Shown here: one piece after another, positions 9,601 to 17,914 of the stretch
Position numbering within the stretch: the stretch's first letter is position 1
Layout of the letters: the number at the start of each line of letters is the position of its first letter
Position numbers and translations under genes: made by a program
The notes under the pieces: generated by a model
Seen by the model: the letters and a program-made list of their open reading frames with translations, nothing else
What the model was told of the DNA's origin: nothing
The model's database searches: none
Assembly (NCBI RefSeq): GCF_003259435.1
Contig: NZ_QLMA01000007.1
Coordinates: 434,001-498,000, forward strand
Origin: Chitinophaga dinghuensis
GTDB taxonomy: Bacteria > Bacteroidota > Bacteroidia > Chitinophagales > Chitinophagaceae
Direction: 5' to 3'
Length of the DNA stretch: 64,000 bases

Positions 9601-9789
9601 GCCAGTATATACCTGAATGCGCAAAACCTGCTGACCATCACCAAATGGGATGGATGGGACCCTGAATCCAATCCTCCGGCTTCGCAGCGTTCCTCCCTGG
9701 GTTGGAGAATGCCGGGAGGTCTGGGTTTGGATCAGAATGGTTATCCGGTTATGAAGAATTATTCACTGGGCGTAAATGTGACATTTTAA
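6667..9789 (+). CDS. SusC/RagA-family TonB-linked glycan transporter
   Basis: 1040-aa outer-membrane transporter that imports oligosaccharides with a SusD lid protein and TonB energy. The signal peptide is about residues 1-24. A carboxypeptidase-D regulatory-like domain (about 27-112) contains G-G-P-L-P-G-A-T-I and ends at S-S-V-V-V-I-G-Y-G-T-R-K-K-Q-D-V-T-G-A-V, the classic SusC junction. The plug follows (P-L-I-V-V-D-G, then S-I-D-L-L-K-D-A-S-A-A-A-V-Y-G), then a long barrel ending in aromatic Phe. The SusD gene starts 25 bases downstream. A LacI-like operator lies upstream. With the sulfatase further on, a sulfated glycan is the likely substrate; this is inference. Confidence 0.95.
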   Translation: MRSIGRITITLLLLLCTVWGNIYGQNTSNVNGIVTDQSGGPLPGATIEATANGKRVNIAISDSVGKFVFRNLPTASYTFNVSMIGYDAKSFTGYKIGTGHTPLLSFVMSSTVSELSSVVVIGYGTRKKQDVTGAVAKADLQVQKQSPNANVMSSLRGTVPGLTVGQVNKAGTDPTLMVRGRNSISGTTSPLIVVDGLIYRGSLTSINPSDIASIDLLKDASAAAVYGSQASNGVVLVTTKSGAGANDKLTVDYSGSYSIQDMTKKSMRPATGAQYVQKLGDWYLSESRDPNDPTKMNPNWDPTTKMPGIEGDNYKKGYEANWWKLMTNSRPRIMNHNIGLSGRSKKIRFYLGYGYFDQINLIMNDTYRRNSIRLNVEAKPADWITVGAQTGLSINDYSGVSPTFSDIMLLKPYTLPFDPTTGKMLEFYAQTTTPTALEVLRRSRDFDRNLNLIGNFFVSVDIPYIKGLNYRVNFGNNYIYTNRFNYNAPTVEATAYKTYMTDYFVTLDNILTYKRDFGKHGVDLTLLYGAERNQHDGMSTSAGGITNGVLSYNRLDVGDPARLTVSNDLLVLPWKEQALYQMARLSYSFDKKYILTGTFRRDGFSGFSAQNKWATFPSVAFAWRMKEEQFLKSVSFIDDLKLRLSYGSTGNRTVGRYQTLAQMNVGLANGYLYGSSGGAQLGSFLSQLPNTSLRWETTHSFNTGVDFSFFNNRLFGSLDLYFSNSVNLLNSRATPTITGFNSFLINIGKIQNRGQELNITGVPVSNKNFKWEVTANFFRNRNKVLDIDGTKNNLINGADPILSYFIGQPYGVVYDYKITGMYQTGDQIPASLAAQGFKAGQYKIEDRNGDGVITPDDKQILGRLDPSYSMGISNNFQYKAFQLKFFINTIQGGKNGYLGAPGIMLQNPDNIRNNNGFVYDYWTPNNPNARYRSIAAYVATLGENFGPYMSRSFIRLQDVTLTYMLPEGLLNRLKVVKAASIYLNAQNLLTITKWDGWDPESNPPASQRSSLGWRMPGGLGLDQNGYPVMKNYSLGVNVTF

Positions 9790-9814
9790 TGCTTTCACCC
9801 GTAAATTTTAAGAA

Positions 9815-11518
9815 ATGAAAAAAGGAATCATCATATATCTGCTAGGTATCAGTGCTGTGTTTTCTTCCTGTAGCAAAAGCTTTCTGGATGAAGATCCGCT
9901 TTCCATCTATACTCCGGAGAATTCCTTGCAGAATGCCACGCAATACCAACAGGCCACCAATAACCTGTATAATGGCGTCAGGAATATTTATATGGGAAAT
10001 ATCAACCTGGATACATATTTCGGATTGTATTATGCTACCGACTTTGCCTATAACGGAACGGATTATGACCCGGCCGCAAAATTAAATGCTTATAAGGCCA
10101 CTATGGTGCCCAGTTATTTTATTCCACAGGGAATCTGGACGGCATATTACAAGATCATCAGCAATGCGAATTTAATCATCAGTGAGCTGAATAAGCCCAA
10201 CCAGCTGAGTGATGCCGATAAAAGTAACTTTATGGGACAGGCCTTGTTTTTCAGAGCCTACTCTTATAACGTATTGGCCAATCTCTTTGGTGGAGTGCCT
10301 GTTGAACTGAATGAGTTGGCTGCGCCACGATATGATTATACCCGGGCATCCAGGAATGACGTATATCTCCAGTGTAAAAAAGACCTGTTGCAGGCCATCA
10401 GCTTATTGTCTGATATTAGCCAGGTTCCGGATGGAACTGTCAACAAACAAATTGCAAAACATGTACTCACCGAAGTGCTCATTTCGCTGAAAGACTACCC
10501 TGGGGCTATTGCCAGTGCATCTGACGTCATCAACTTCCCTGGCTTATCATTGATGACCGGTAGGTTTGGCAGAAGGGCGAATCTTCCTGGTGATGTATAC
10601 AGGGATTTGTTTGAGTACAATAATCAGAACTATAGCACTGGTAACCATGAAGGACTGCTGGTATTACAAACGGCGCTGAACAACTCTGCCTCTATCGGCG
10701 ATCAGACTGCCTGGGCGGTAGTGCCGAGTTTAACAGGGGTTAGGATTGTAGAATCCACTACAAAAACGAAGATGGCTATTTTGTATAACGCCAAATTCGT
10801 AGACAGCGTATCCTCCAATGGAATAGGCTGGATACGGCCTACGTCCCATTTCTTCTATGAGATCTGGACGCCTGGCGATATCCGTAATTCTGCGTATAAT
10901 ATTGTAAGAGATATCCAGATTTCGGGGGTGCCGGCCAATTCTCCGGACTATGGAAAATGGTATGTGAAGGATGGCTATAAGGCTAAAGTGCAACCGGCAG
11001 ACTACAGAGATACCATCCGTAATTTTTATCCGGTGATTAGAAAAACTTCTCCATCAGCAGGGGATTTCGTCTCCGCGGCAGGTCCGGCCATATTAACCAA
11101 TGTAACCAATCCTTTCGGCGGATTCCTGTTGAATGGCGCTTCCCGCTTATTTATGCAGAAGTACATGGCTCGCCTGGCAGAAACCTACCTGCTGAGAGCA
11201 GAGGCTTATCTGGGCAATGGAGAGCTGCAAAAGGCCGCAGATGATATAAATGTACTGCGCAACAGGGCGCAAGCCACTCCTGCCACTGCCGGCGAAATGA
11301 ATATCGATTACATCCTGGATGAAAGGTTACGTGAGTTGTACCTGGAAGAGTTCCGTGCAGTAACGCTGACGAGGTTAGGTCTGTTATATGATCGTGATAA
11401 AAGGTATAATCCTAAGTCGGGCCTCACGATTGAACCATTCCATAACCTGTGGCCAATTCCTGCTACGGAAATCACGCAGAATACAGGCGCAGTGTTGCAG
11501 CAGAATACAGGGTATTAG
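9815..11518 (+). CDS. SusD/RagB-family glycan-binding lipoprotein
   Basis: 567-aa surface lipoprotein forming the lid of the SusC transporter. Lipobox V-F-S-S-C gives the lipidated Cys at residue 19, followed by S-K-S-F-L-D-E-D-P, the standard mature SusD N-terminus. TPR-like helices with R-A-Y-S-Y-N-V-L-A-N-L-F-G-G-V-P and the C-terminal A-E-T-Y-L-L-R-A-E-A-Y plus D-E-R-L-R-E-L-Y-L-E-E-F-R signatures are all present. It sits 25 bases after the SusC gene and is followed by a strong hairpin, so the pair may form one transcript. Confidence 0.95.
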   Translation: MKKGIIIYLLGISAVFSSCSKSFLDEDPLSIYTPENSLQNATQYQQATNNLYNGVRNIYMGNINLDTYFGLYYATDFAYNGTDYDPAAKLNAYKATMVPSYFIPQGIWTAYYKIISNANLIISELNKPNQLSDADKSNFMGQALFFRAYSYNVLANLFGGVPVELNELAAPRYDYTRASRNDVYLQCKKDLLQAISLLSDISQVPDGTVNKQIAKHVLTEVLISLKDYPGAIASASDVINFPGLSLMTGRFGRRANLPGDVYRDLFEYNNQNYSTGNHEGLLVLQTALNNSASIGDQTAWAVVPSLTGVRIVESTTKTKMAILYNAKFVDSVSSNGIGWIRPTSHFFYEIWTPGDIRNSAYNIVRDIQISGVPANSPDYGKWYVKDGYKAKVQPADYRDTIRNFYPVIRKTSPSAGDFVSAAGPAILTNVTNPFGGFLLNGASRLFMQKYMARLAETYLLRAEAYLGNGELQKAADDINVLRNRAQATPATAGEMNIDYILDERLRELYLEEFRAVTLTRLGLLYDRDKRYNPKSGLTIEPFHNLWPIPATEITQNTGAVLQQNTGY

Positions 11519-11544
11519 CAAATAGTAAATGGCTGACAGCTTAT

Positions 11545-11577
11545 AAAGGACGTCTCTGATCGCCGGAGACGTCCTTT
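11545..11577 (+). terminator. Hairpin terminator after susD
   Basis: A 12-bp stem (AAAGGACGTCTC with its exact complement) and 9-base loop lie between SusD and the sulfatase gene. It would end or attenuate the SusCD transcript before the sulfatase. Confidence 0.7.
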
Positions 11578-11626
11578 GGCTTTATAAAAAAAACGCCCTA
11601 TTTTTCGACTTTTAAAACAGGAAACA

Positions 11627-13159
11627 ATGAGCATAAGAAATTGGATGGCCGGGATTTTTTTTCTGGCAGTTTCCGCCACTGCCGGGGCGCAGCAAAGACC
11701 CAATGTGATTATTATCGTTTCGGATGATCACGCCTATCAGGCCATCAGCGCTTATGGCAACAAATTAATACAAACCCCTGGGATAGACAGAATTGCGCAT
11801 GAAGGAGTAAGGTTTGATCGTGCCTATGTCACCAATTCCATTTGTGGGCCGAGTAGAGCAGTGATCCTGACAGGGAAATATTCTCATAAAAATGGCTTTA
11901 AAGATAATGATCATTCCCGCTTCGATGGCTCCCAGGGTTCTTTCATAAAAGAATTGACTAAAAGCGGATACCAGACAGCATGGATAGGGAAGTGGCATCT
12001 GGAAACACAGCCGCAGGGATTTAGCTTCTGGCAAATTTTACCGGGGCAGGGACAATACTACAATCCTGATTTTATCCGCATGGATAGCTCGAAAACGAGG
12101 ATTCAGGGGTATGCCAGCAATATTATAGAAGACCTGGCAGAAAACTGGATGGACCACCGTGATACGAGCAAACCTTTTTGTTTGGTAATAGGTCATAAAG
12201 CTACTCATCGGGAATGGTTACCTGATACCTGTGATTTAGGGAGATACGATCATATTAAGTTTCCGCTGCCCGCTAATTTCTATGACGACTACAATACCAG
12301 GAAGGCCGCTGCTGTACAGGATATGACTATTGCCCAAACCATGACAATGGGATCTGATTTGAAAATGTATCGTTCTGAGGAAGAAGAAAATAAAGATGGT
12401 AATGTCAATCGTATGAACCCTGCGCAGAGGGCGCGTTTTGACGCTTATTACCAGGCTATTCATAAAGAGCTGGTGGCAGGAAATCTTGCTGGCAACGCGC
12501 TCACAGAGTGGAAATATCAACGTTATATGCGGGATTACCTGAGTACGGCCGCTGCATTGGACCGTAACATTAACCGTACCCTGGATTACCTGGATCAGCA
12601 CCATTTAACCAACAATACCATCGTTATATACTTGTCTGATCAGGGCTTTTATTTGGGAGAACATGGTTGGTTTGATAAACGCTGGATGTATGAGGAGTCA
12701 TTCAGAACGCCGATGTTAATGCGTTATCCGGGCGTATTAAAACCAGGAACTGTAAATAATAACTTCGTGATGAACCTGGATATTGCGCCAACAGTGCTGG
12801 CAGCGGCAGGCGTAAAGATTCCGGCCGATATGCAGGGCGAATCCATGCTGCCATTGCTGAAACACACGAAACAAAAAGGCAGAGATGCGATGTATTATCA
12901 TTACTATGAGAATACAGTCCATAAAGTATCGCCGCAGTTTGGGATCAGGACCCAGCGCTACAAACTGATTAGGTACTATGAACGCGTAGAGGCTTGGGAG
13001 CTGTTTGACCTGGAGAAGGATAAGTCGGAGATGAATAACGTATATGGCAAAAAAGGATATGAGAACATTACCGCTCAACTGAAAAAGCAGTTATCCGCAT
13101 TAATTGCAAAGTATGAAGATACAGAAGCGGCGGAGTTAATGAAGATCGATATTAAATAA
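11627..13159 (+). CDS. Secreted type I sulfatase (formylglycine dependent)
   Basis: 510 aa. A signal peptide ends near A-G-A-Q-Q. The metal-binding V-S-D-D-H is at about 31-35, and the sulfatase signature C-G-P-S-R at 73-77 has Cys73 as the residue converted to formylglycine. The later G-K-W-H-L and L-S-D-Q-G-F-Y-L-G-E-H-G-W-F-D-K blocks and E-E-S-F-R-T-P match glycosaminoglycan-type (N-acetylglucosamine-6-sulfate or heparan) sulfatases of family S1. It hydrolyses sulfate esters, probably in the periplasm, on glycans taken up by the adjacent SusCD. No glycoside hydrolase is in the cluster. An anaerobic or FGE-type maturase must be encoded elsewhere. Confidence 0.92.
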   Translation: MSIRNWMAGIFFLAVSATAGAQQRPNVIIIVSDDHAYQAISAYGNKLIQTPGIDRIAHEGVRFDRAYVTNSICGPSRAVILTGKYSHKNGFKDNDHSRFDGSQGSFIKELTKSGYQTAWIGKWHLETQPQGFSFWQILPGQGQYYNPDFIRMDSSKTRIQGYASNIIEDLAENWMDHRDTSKPFCLVIGHKATHREWLPDTCDLGRYDHIKFPLPANFYDDYNTRKAAAVQDMTIAQTMTMGSDLKMYRSEEEENKDGNVNRMNPAQRARFDAYYQAIHKELVAGNLAGNALTEWKYQRYMRDYLSTAAALDRNINRTLDYLDQHHLTNNTIVIYLSDQGFYLGEHGWFDKRWMYEESFRTPMLMRYPGVLKPGTVNNNFVMNLDIAPTVLAAAGVKIPADMQGESMLPLLKHTKQKGRDAMYYHYYENTVHKVSPQFGIRTQRYKLIRYYERVEAWELFDLEKDKSEMNNVYGKKGYENITAQLKKQLSALIAKYEDTEAAELMKIDIK

Positions 13160-13182
13160 CTGAAACGATTATACGTAAATGA

Positions 13183-13219
13183 AAAAGTCCTCCTGGAAAG
13201 TATGTCCAGGAGGACTTTT
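13183..13219 (+). terminator. Hairpin terminator after the sulfatase
   Basis: A 14-bp perfect stem (AAAAGTCCTCCTGG and its complement) with a 9-base loop, ending in T-residues, lies 24 bases after the sulfatase stop. Confidence 0.85.
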
Positions 13220-13324
13220 GCGTATGGGTTTTACCCATTAGAGATGACTGCAATCGCGAATAACAGGATCAGTACTGCTTCAGGCCGTGAGTAAGCAGCA
13301 CTCCGGAAGCTATTGCTGAAGGAT

Positions 13325-14164
13325 CTAAAATATTGCGTATTCCAGTGCAACGTTATATCCGCTGCCTATATAGAAGACATTCCCAAGCTGGTAATTTGGA
13401 TAGCCTTCTTTATCATAGTTAATCAGGATGCCTCCAAGGGTGGTTCCGCTCATATTGATACCCCAGTATTGGGTAGCCTCTCTGGGATTGTTTTTTGAAT
13501 ACATTGGCAGTTTTACTTCATTCATAAAAGGGAGGATACCGGGTGTAAAATAGGAGGGGTGGTCATCATAAACGAAATCCTCCTTTAGGTAAGTTACATA
13601 CTTGCCGGAATTGATATCAAGGGTATCGGATTTGAAGGCTACCATATTGCCGTTATTATTGTATTCTCCAGTTTGTTTCTCAAACAGGTACAAATTAATG
13701 TGATCGTCGCTCCTATAGGTATATATTCTTTGCGGTTGGGATTTGCCATCATAAAATAGCGAGTCTACCTGAAACAGCTGATTACTGACATCGAACCATC
13801 TGATTACAGTAATGTTGTTTGCGCTGTATTCAAATTTTTTTGTGTACAAAACATCGTTGCTATTTGATCCTTTGATACTGGATAATTTTCCGTCTGTATA
13901 AACACCCTCGTTAGTATAAACTATATCATTCCAGGGACTATACATATACCGGGTACCTTTAGTCACATGTTTAAGGGTATCGTAGCGGAACGAGTAATTC
14001 CTCTCTATGGCATTTTTGGGACCATACAGGTAGGAAATAGAACTGACATATTTTTGCGCTTGGGTGGTAGGTGGATTTTTGTCATCTTTTTTACTGCAAC
14101 TAAATAGGCTCAGCATAGCCACTGCACCAGTAAGGATGCAACCCTGCATTTTTAGCATTTTCAT
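13325..14164 (-). CDS. Hypothetical secreted lipoprotein
   Basis: 279 aa. Lipobox L-S-L-F-S-C-S-K-K gives a lipidated Cys near residue 22. The mature part is a series of beta-strand pairs with YD-repeat-like turns (Y-S-F-R-Y-D-T, K-K-F-E-Y-S-A, R-I-Y-T-Y-R-S-D), a pattern common in Bacteroidota lipoproteins of unknown role such as DUF4595-like proteins. ATG at 14164 is chosen because the upstream in-frame extension to 14230 would bury the signal peptide. It is monocistronic. Confidence 0.75.
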   Translation of the reverse strand: MKMLKMQGCILTGAVAMLSLFSCSKKDDKNPPTTQAQKYVSSISYLYGPKNAIERNYSFRYDTLKHVTKGTRYMYSPWNDIVYTNEGVYTDGKLSSIKGSNSNDVLYTKKFEYSANNITVIRWFDVSNQLFQVDSLFYDGKSQPQRIYTYRSDDHINLYLFEKQTGEYNNNGNMVAFKSDTLDINSGKYVTYLKEDFVYDDHPSYFTPGILPFMNEVKLPMYSKNNPREATQYWGINMSGTTLGGILINYDKEGYPNYQLGNVFYIGSGYNVALEYAIF

Positions 14165-14342
14165 AGGTGATTCGTATTGAATTGGGTATTTGATCGCGCG
14201 AATATATGAAATAACGCGAATAGCGATCAATTGTAGTTAAGCAAGAATAGTTTCGCCGGGAGTATCCTCCTGGTGTAACCTCGCATAGGTAGACAATCTG
14301 TGGGTTTAAGGTGAACTCATTTTCGTTTATGCGTTACCGGGT

Positions 14343-14825
14343 CTACTTTTCCTGTAGCCTTTTCACCGCCTGTACCTCATGTTCCATAATGGGGGCGAGT
14401 TGCGCTTCTGTTAAAGTGGACGATGCCGGGATAAATACAACACTGGGATGATTGATGATTTTATGGTATAACACCCTGGCTCTGGGGATATGGAAGTCGG
14501 AAGTGATAATCGCCAGTATATCGGGTTGCTGTGCCAGTACAGCATCCCTGGTCATTTGAAAATCCTCTATGGTATTGGCGGAAGCCGCGCCATTCAGGAA
14601 GGCCGTTGCAGGAATGCCTTTGTGCATTAAAAACGCCTGGGCATAATCATAGTGAGGCTTTTCGGTGGTATTGAAATGTTGTCCAAATCCGCCGGTACAG
14701 ATAATTTTAAAATCGTTGTTGGCATTGTAAAAATCATGGGCGCAGGTTAACCTGTCTTTGGCTATTGCCGACAGATTGCCCAGGTGGTCATTGGGCGCTC
14801 CCAGTATTATTAAAAGTTTATGCAT
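14343..14825 (-). CDS. YdcF-like DUF218 protein
   Basis: 160 aa, compact DUF218 (YdcF/SanA-like) domain. The core is L-L-I-I-L-G-A-P-N-D, I-I-C-T-G-G-F-G, A-S-A-N-T-I-E-D and I-I-T-S-D-F-H-I-P-R-A, matching the family's G-G and S-x-x-T-x-E and D-x-x-H-x-x-R motifs. Family members bind nucleotide cofactors or act in envelope metabolism; the precise role is unknown. It lacks the N-terminal membrane anchor of longer relatives, so it is probably cytoplasmic. Confidence 0.8.
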   Translation of the reverse strand: MHKLLIILGAPNDHLGNLSAIAKDRLTCAHDFYNANNDFKIICTGGFGQHFNTTEKPHYDYAQAFLMHKGIPATAFLNGAASANTIEDFQMTRDAVLAQQPDILAIITSDFHIPRARVLYHKIINHPSVVFIPASSTLTEAQLAPIMEHEVQAVKRLQEK

Positions 14826-14932
14826 ATAATTTGGGTCTGTAGCATTGTTGTAATTCAGGTAAATTTAATCATCTTCCTGAAAATGTCTGTCGAATAAAAA
14901 GGAGGCAGTCTTCTTCAATAGCGATATGTATT

Positions 14933-14968
14933 AAAGGTTACACCAGTACTTGGACCGGTGTAACCTTT
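14933..14968 (-). terminator. Hairpin terminator of the metalloprotease gene
   Basis: A 12-bp perfect stem (AAAGGTTACACC and complement) with a 12-base loop lies 32 bases past the stop of the minus-strand gene at 15000. T-rich sequence is longer on the plus-strand side, but the only gene it can serve is the minus one. Confidence 0.65.
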
Positions 14969-14999
14969 TTTATTTTTCATGCATTCTGTTGGCAAAGGG

Positions 15000-15824
15000 T
15001 TATTGATAGAGATAGTTTAATGCAATGATATCATTGGCATTAAAGGTACGGTTACCGCCATTGGAGCAGGCCAGCATCCAGGAGTCGGCATCCGGCCCAC
15101 TAGGGGTGCCAGGCAGATAAACTGCTCCAACGCCGCCATCGCCTTCATCAACGGGATCTCCGCCGCAGCTATAGGAACGGTCCATATAATCGGTATGACG
15201 CATGCCTATGCAGTGGCCTATTTCATGTTGGATAACAGATCCTACGTATTGTACATTTGGGTTGCTGCCGTAAGCATCCGGATGGGTATTCATCTGTACC
15301 AGGTTATATGGGTCTCCGCCATCTGTAGGAAATCCGGATGACCCGAGGGTGATGTAGCCGCCGCTAGGACCTTGATAAAAGCCCTGGATGGTGATATCCG
15401 CGGCGCCGCTGGTAATGCGTTGGAACTGGATACGCAGGCCCAATGCATTGTAGCGTTGGATGGCCAGGTCGGTACCTTGAACAAAGGCAGTTCCCAGATT
15501 GGATACAGTGACTGTGATCACGCGTGGTAGCCCACCTACAAGGTTATTGGTGGAATACTGTTCTGTTTTGGCTACTCTCACTTTATTAGTTAGGCCTTTC
15601 TGGCTAAGGTCTTTAGTGCTAAGGAATATATCTCCTTCTACGAGATAGCCTCCATTTACGACGTGTACGTTGCTGGTACTGAAACCTTTTGCTTTAATTT
15701 GTGATAATACTTGATTTGAAATACCGGGTTTGTCGGCGCTGCCTTGATTGTTATTTTTCTGGCATGAAGTGATGAGGGCACTTGCCACCAGGCAGAGCAG
15801 GAATAAGAATACTTGACTTTTCAT
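15000..15824 (-). CDS. Secreted HEIGH-type metallopeptidase (M57-like lipoprotein)
   Basis: 274 aa. The signal peptide ends in a lipobox A-L-I-T-S-C (Cys near residue 21). The zinc site H-E-I-G-H-C-I-G-M-R-H (around residue 200) is the extended HExxHxxxxxH of metzincins, and the H-E-I-G-H form is the signature of the dual-action HEIGH peptidase/M57 family. An N-terminal region of about 110 residues (Q-V-L-S-Q-I-K-A-K-G-F then a V-E-G-D-I block) is shared with the paralogue at 20056. It probably cleaves proteins outside the cell or at the surface. It is terminated by the hairpin near 14950. Confidence 0.85.
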   Translation of the reverse strand: MKSQVFLFLLCLVASALITSCQKNNNQGSADKPGISNQVLSQIKAKGFSTSNVHVVNGGYLVEGDIFLSTKDLSQKGLTNKVRVAKTEQYSTNNLVGGLPRVITVTVSNLGTAFVQGTDLAIQRYNALGLRIQFQRITSGAADITIQGFYQGPSGGYITLGSSGFPTDGGDPYNLVQMNTHPDAYGSNPNVQYVGSVIQHEIGHCIGMRHTDYMDRSYSCGGDPVDEGDGGVGAVYLPGTPSGPDADSWMLACSNGGNRTFNANDIIALNYLYQ

Positions 15825-16381
15825 CGGGTGAGATTTTGGGTTTTGGATTTAGATTGCAACAACGGCTGCATGAAAAATAGCCTTTACTATCGCTGCTTTT
15901 TATTGCTAACGTTGAAGTATACACGGACTAAATAAGACATAGAAGTAGTGATTACTTACCTGCAGGTAAGATCATGATCATGTCTGGGATAGACTTTTCG
16001 ATATGTTTGATTTGAGATGTGGGTTACTCAGATTTGCTTAAAGATTATGGCTCAGCGTTTGGATTTGTATTGTGATTTGTTTGCCAATATTACAGCTTTC
16101 TTTATCATGAAAAAAATATTTTAAAATCCGCACCCACGTTGTTACAGGTAGTAGAATAGCAGTAGTCCGAACTACTTTGTACCCTTGTTTAATCCTATTT
16201 TAATTGCTTTTTAACTGCTTTTTAATGAATAAATATAGATGCGTGCTTGTCTGTTTTTCAAGATGGTTCACGCATGAAAATGGGGTGGTGAACTGCGGGC
16301 CGTATTTTCTAAAACCTCAACATATGTAAATGTTTTTATGGCCGGCAAGATGGAATTTTGTCTTCATAAAAATAATAATTT
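15825..16381. other. Divergent intergenic region, no gene
   Basis: 557 bases between the metalloprotease (leftward) and cupin (rightward) genes. AT-rich. The only defined structure is the 16-bp palindrome at 15955; the last 100 bases hold the cupin leader. No reading frame looks coding. Confidence 0.5.
15955..15970. promoter_or_regulatory. Perfect 16-bp palindrome
   Basis: CTTACCTGCAGGTAAG is self-complementary and is followed directly by a second small palindrome (ATGATCAT at 15974-15981). About 130 bases upstream of the metalloprotease start, it may be an operator. No regulator is assigned. Confidence 0.35.
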
Positions 16382-16891
16382 ATGAAGACGATAGATTATC
16401 TGGAAGATCAACTTGTCAATAAAGCCACCATACATCATCCTGGAGCAGGAGAGCGTTTATCAATGGGGGCTGCATCTTTTGTTTTTAAAGTAACCAGCGA
16501 GATGTCGAACAGTCACCTGGGAGTATATGAGATCACACTGCCACCACATACGATCGGCGCCAGGTTGCATTACCATCGGTTTATGGACGAAACCTTTATG
16601 GTGAATAAAGGTGTGCTTACAGTTTATGCCGGAGAGGATTCTCATCAAATGGAAGTGGGATCAGTGGTATACGTACCTCGTTTTACCCCTCATGGTTTTG
16701 CCAATGATACGGATGAGGAAGTTGTTCTCACGCTCATTTTTAATCCGGCGGAGAAAAGGGAAGGCTTCTTTCGTGGACTGGTGGACATTCTCAGCGAACA
16801 ACCTGTAGATCCTGCGAAGTATCTCCAGCTATATAATAAGTACGACAGCTTTCCAGTGGATGTGAACAATATGTTGCCCGTAAAGCAGTAG
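16382..16891 (+). CDS. Cupin-domain protein
   Basis: 169 aa single-domain cupin. Motif 1 is visible as R-L-H-Y-H-R-F-M-D-E-T-F-M-V-N-K-G and motif 2 as Y-V-P-R-F-T-P-H-G-F-A-N-D, giving the usual two His, Glu and His metal ligands. Such proteins are small dioxygenases, isomerases or ligand-binding proteins; no substrate can be inferred. It lacks a signal peptide. It is followed by a strong terminator shared with the convergent Nudix gene. Confidence 0.85.
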   Translation: MKTIDYLEDQLVNKATIHHPGAGERLSMGAASFVFKVTSEMSNSHLGVYEITLPPHTIGARLHYHRFMDETFMVNKGVLTVYAGEDSHQMEVGSVVYVPRFTPHGFANDTDEEVVLTLIFNPAEKREGFFRGLVDILSEQPVDPAKYLQLYNKYDSFPVDVNNMLPVKQ

Positions 16892-16906
16892 CAGAAGCGG
16901 GTTGAG

Positions 16907-16948
16907 AAAAGCGCGATACTTTTACGGGCAAAAGTATTGCGCTTTTTT
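16907..16948 (+). terminator. Terminator between cupin and Nudix genes
   Basis: A 17-bp stem with one G-T pair (AAAAGCGCGATACTTTT) and a 6-base loop is followed by six T. It lies between two convergent genes and is A-rich on its left, so it can serve both. Confidence 0.85.
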
Positions 16949-16970
16949 CATGTAGGAGTGATTATACTTG

Positions 16971-17369
16971 TTAGTCAATCAAATCCTGATCTTTCAGGAA
17001 GTCGAAGATCAACTTATCTACAGCAGAGATTTTATCTTTATCGGCATATTTCAACCAGGTAAATTCCTCTATTTCTGAAGCGGGTTGTAAGGTTCCGTTG
17101 TAACGTGCCATGTAGCAGGTCATTTTCACTATCACGCCATCAGGGTGACTATCTGCTTGCGCTTCAAAGGTACCTACATATTTCAGCGTATCCGTGTCTA
17201 ACGTAACATTCAGTTCTTCTAATACTTCACGGCATAATGCCTGTTCATCATTTTCTCCTGGATCTCTTTTACCTCCGGGGATATAGAAGTTTTGTTTCCC
17301 GTAGGATCTGGTAGATAAGATAGATTTGTTGTTGATTTCTATCCAGGCGAGTTTGTCGATTATTTTCAT
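16971..17369 (-). CDS. Nudix hydrolase
   Basis: 132 aa. The Nudix box runs from residue 33 to 55: G-x5-E39-x7-R47-E48-V-L-E51-E52-L-N-V, with Asn in place of the usual Gly near its end. It hydrolyses a nucleoside diphosphate linked to another moiety; the small size and G-G-K-R-D-P-G-E entry resemble MutT/YfcD-like enzymes. The substrate is not predictable. The ATG at 17369 is 21 bases after the stop of the upstream membrane-protein gene, so the two are probably co-transcribed. Confidence 0.88.
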   Translation of the reverse strand: MKIIDKLAWIEINNKSILSTRSYGKQNFYIPGGKRDPGENDEQALCREVLEELNVTLDTDTLKYVGTFEAQADSHPDGVIVKMTCYMARYNGTLQPASEIEEFTWLKYADKDKISAVDKLIFDFLKDQDLID

Positions 17370-17390
17370 CTGTTTGTTTTGTAATGGTGT

Positions 17391-17768
17391 TTATTTAAAT
17401 GCGGAACCGGTAACTCCCAATATGAGGGATATTACCATCGCTATAAAGGCGGTATTGAAGCCCGCTAACCGTGCCACTTTTTCCTTATCATAGCCTGTAT
17501 TGGCATTTAGTTTTATGGAGAGCCAAAGTCCCACAGTACCGTCATATATGCCTAATAATGCACTTATTGCAATGACGATCTCCACGTTAAATCGTTGTAT
17601 AACGAGATACCCCATGAAAAAATATACTACAAAAGAGAGGATGCTGAGGTACGAATATTTGAATTGCAGTTTTCTGGAAAGTATGGAGCCGACGGTGTCG
17701 ATGATGGTGACACTGAGAAGTCCGGCTAACAGATACAGGCAAAATACGGGAAAATTGAAAGCAGGCAT
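17391..17768 (-). CDS. Hypothetical four-helix membrane protein
   Basis: 125 aa, four hydrophobic helices separated by short loops (about residues 7-27, 41-58, 62-83 and 104-121). A G-I-Y-D-G-T-V-G-L-W stretch joins helix 3. I do not recognise the family. It sits just upstream of the Nudix gene on the same strand. Confidence 0.72.
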   Translation of the reverse strand: MPAFNFPVFCLYLLAGLLSVTIIDTVGSILSRKLQFKYSYLSILSFVVYFFMGYLVIQRFNVEIVIAISALLGIYDGTVGLWLSIKLNANTGYDKEKVARLAGFNTAFIAMVISLILGVTGSAFK

Positions 17769-17914
17769 GCAACAAGAATATAAAAAGCTTCAGGTAAATT
17801 AGGCAGCAAGAGCGCTGCTGGGTGGCGAAAGTACGGAATATCTTGGCGGAAAAAAAGCAGAAGTCTTTAGACTTTCCGCTTAGCTGTGACCTTGCTGGTA
17901 CAGCGATGCTTCGA

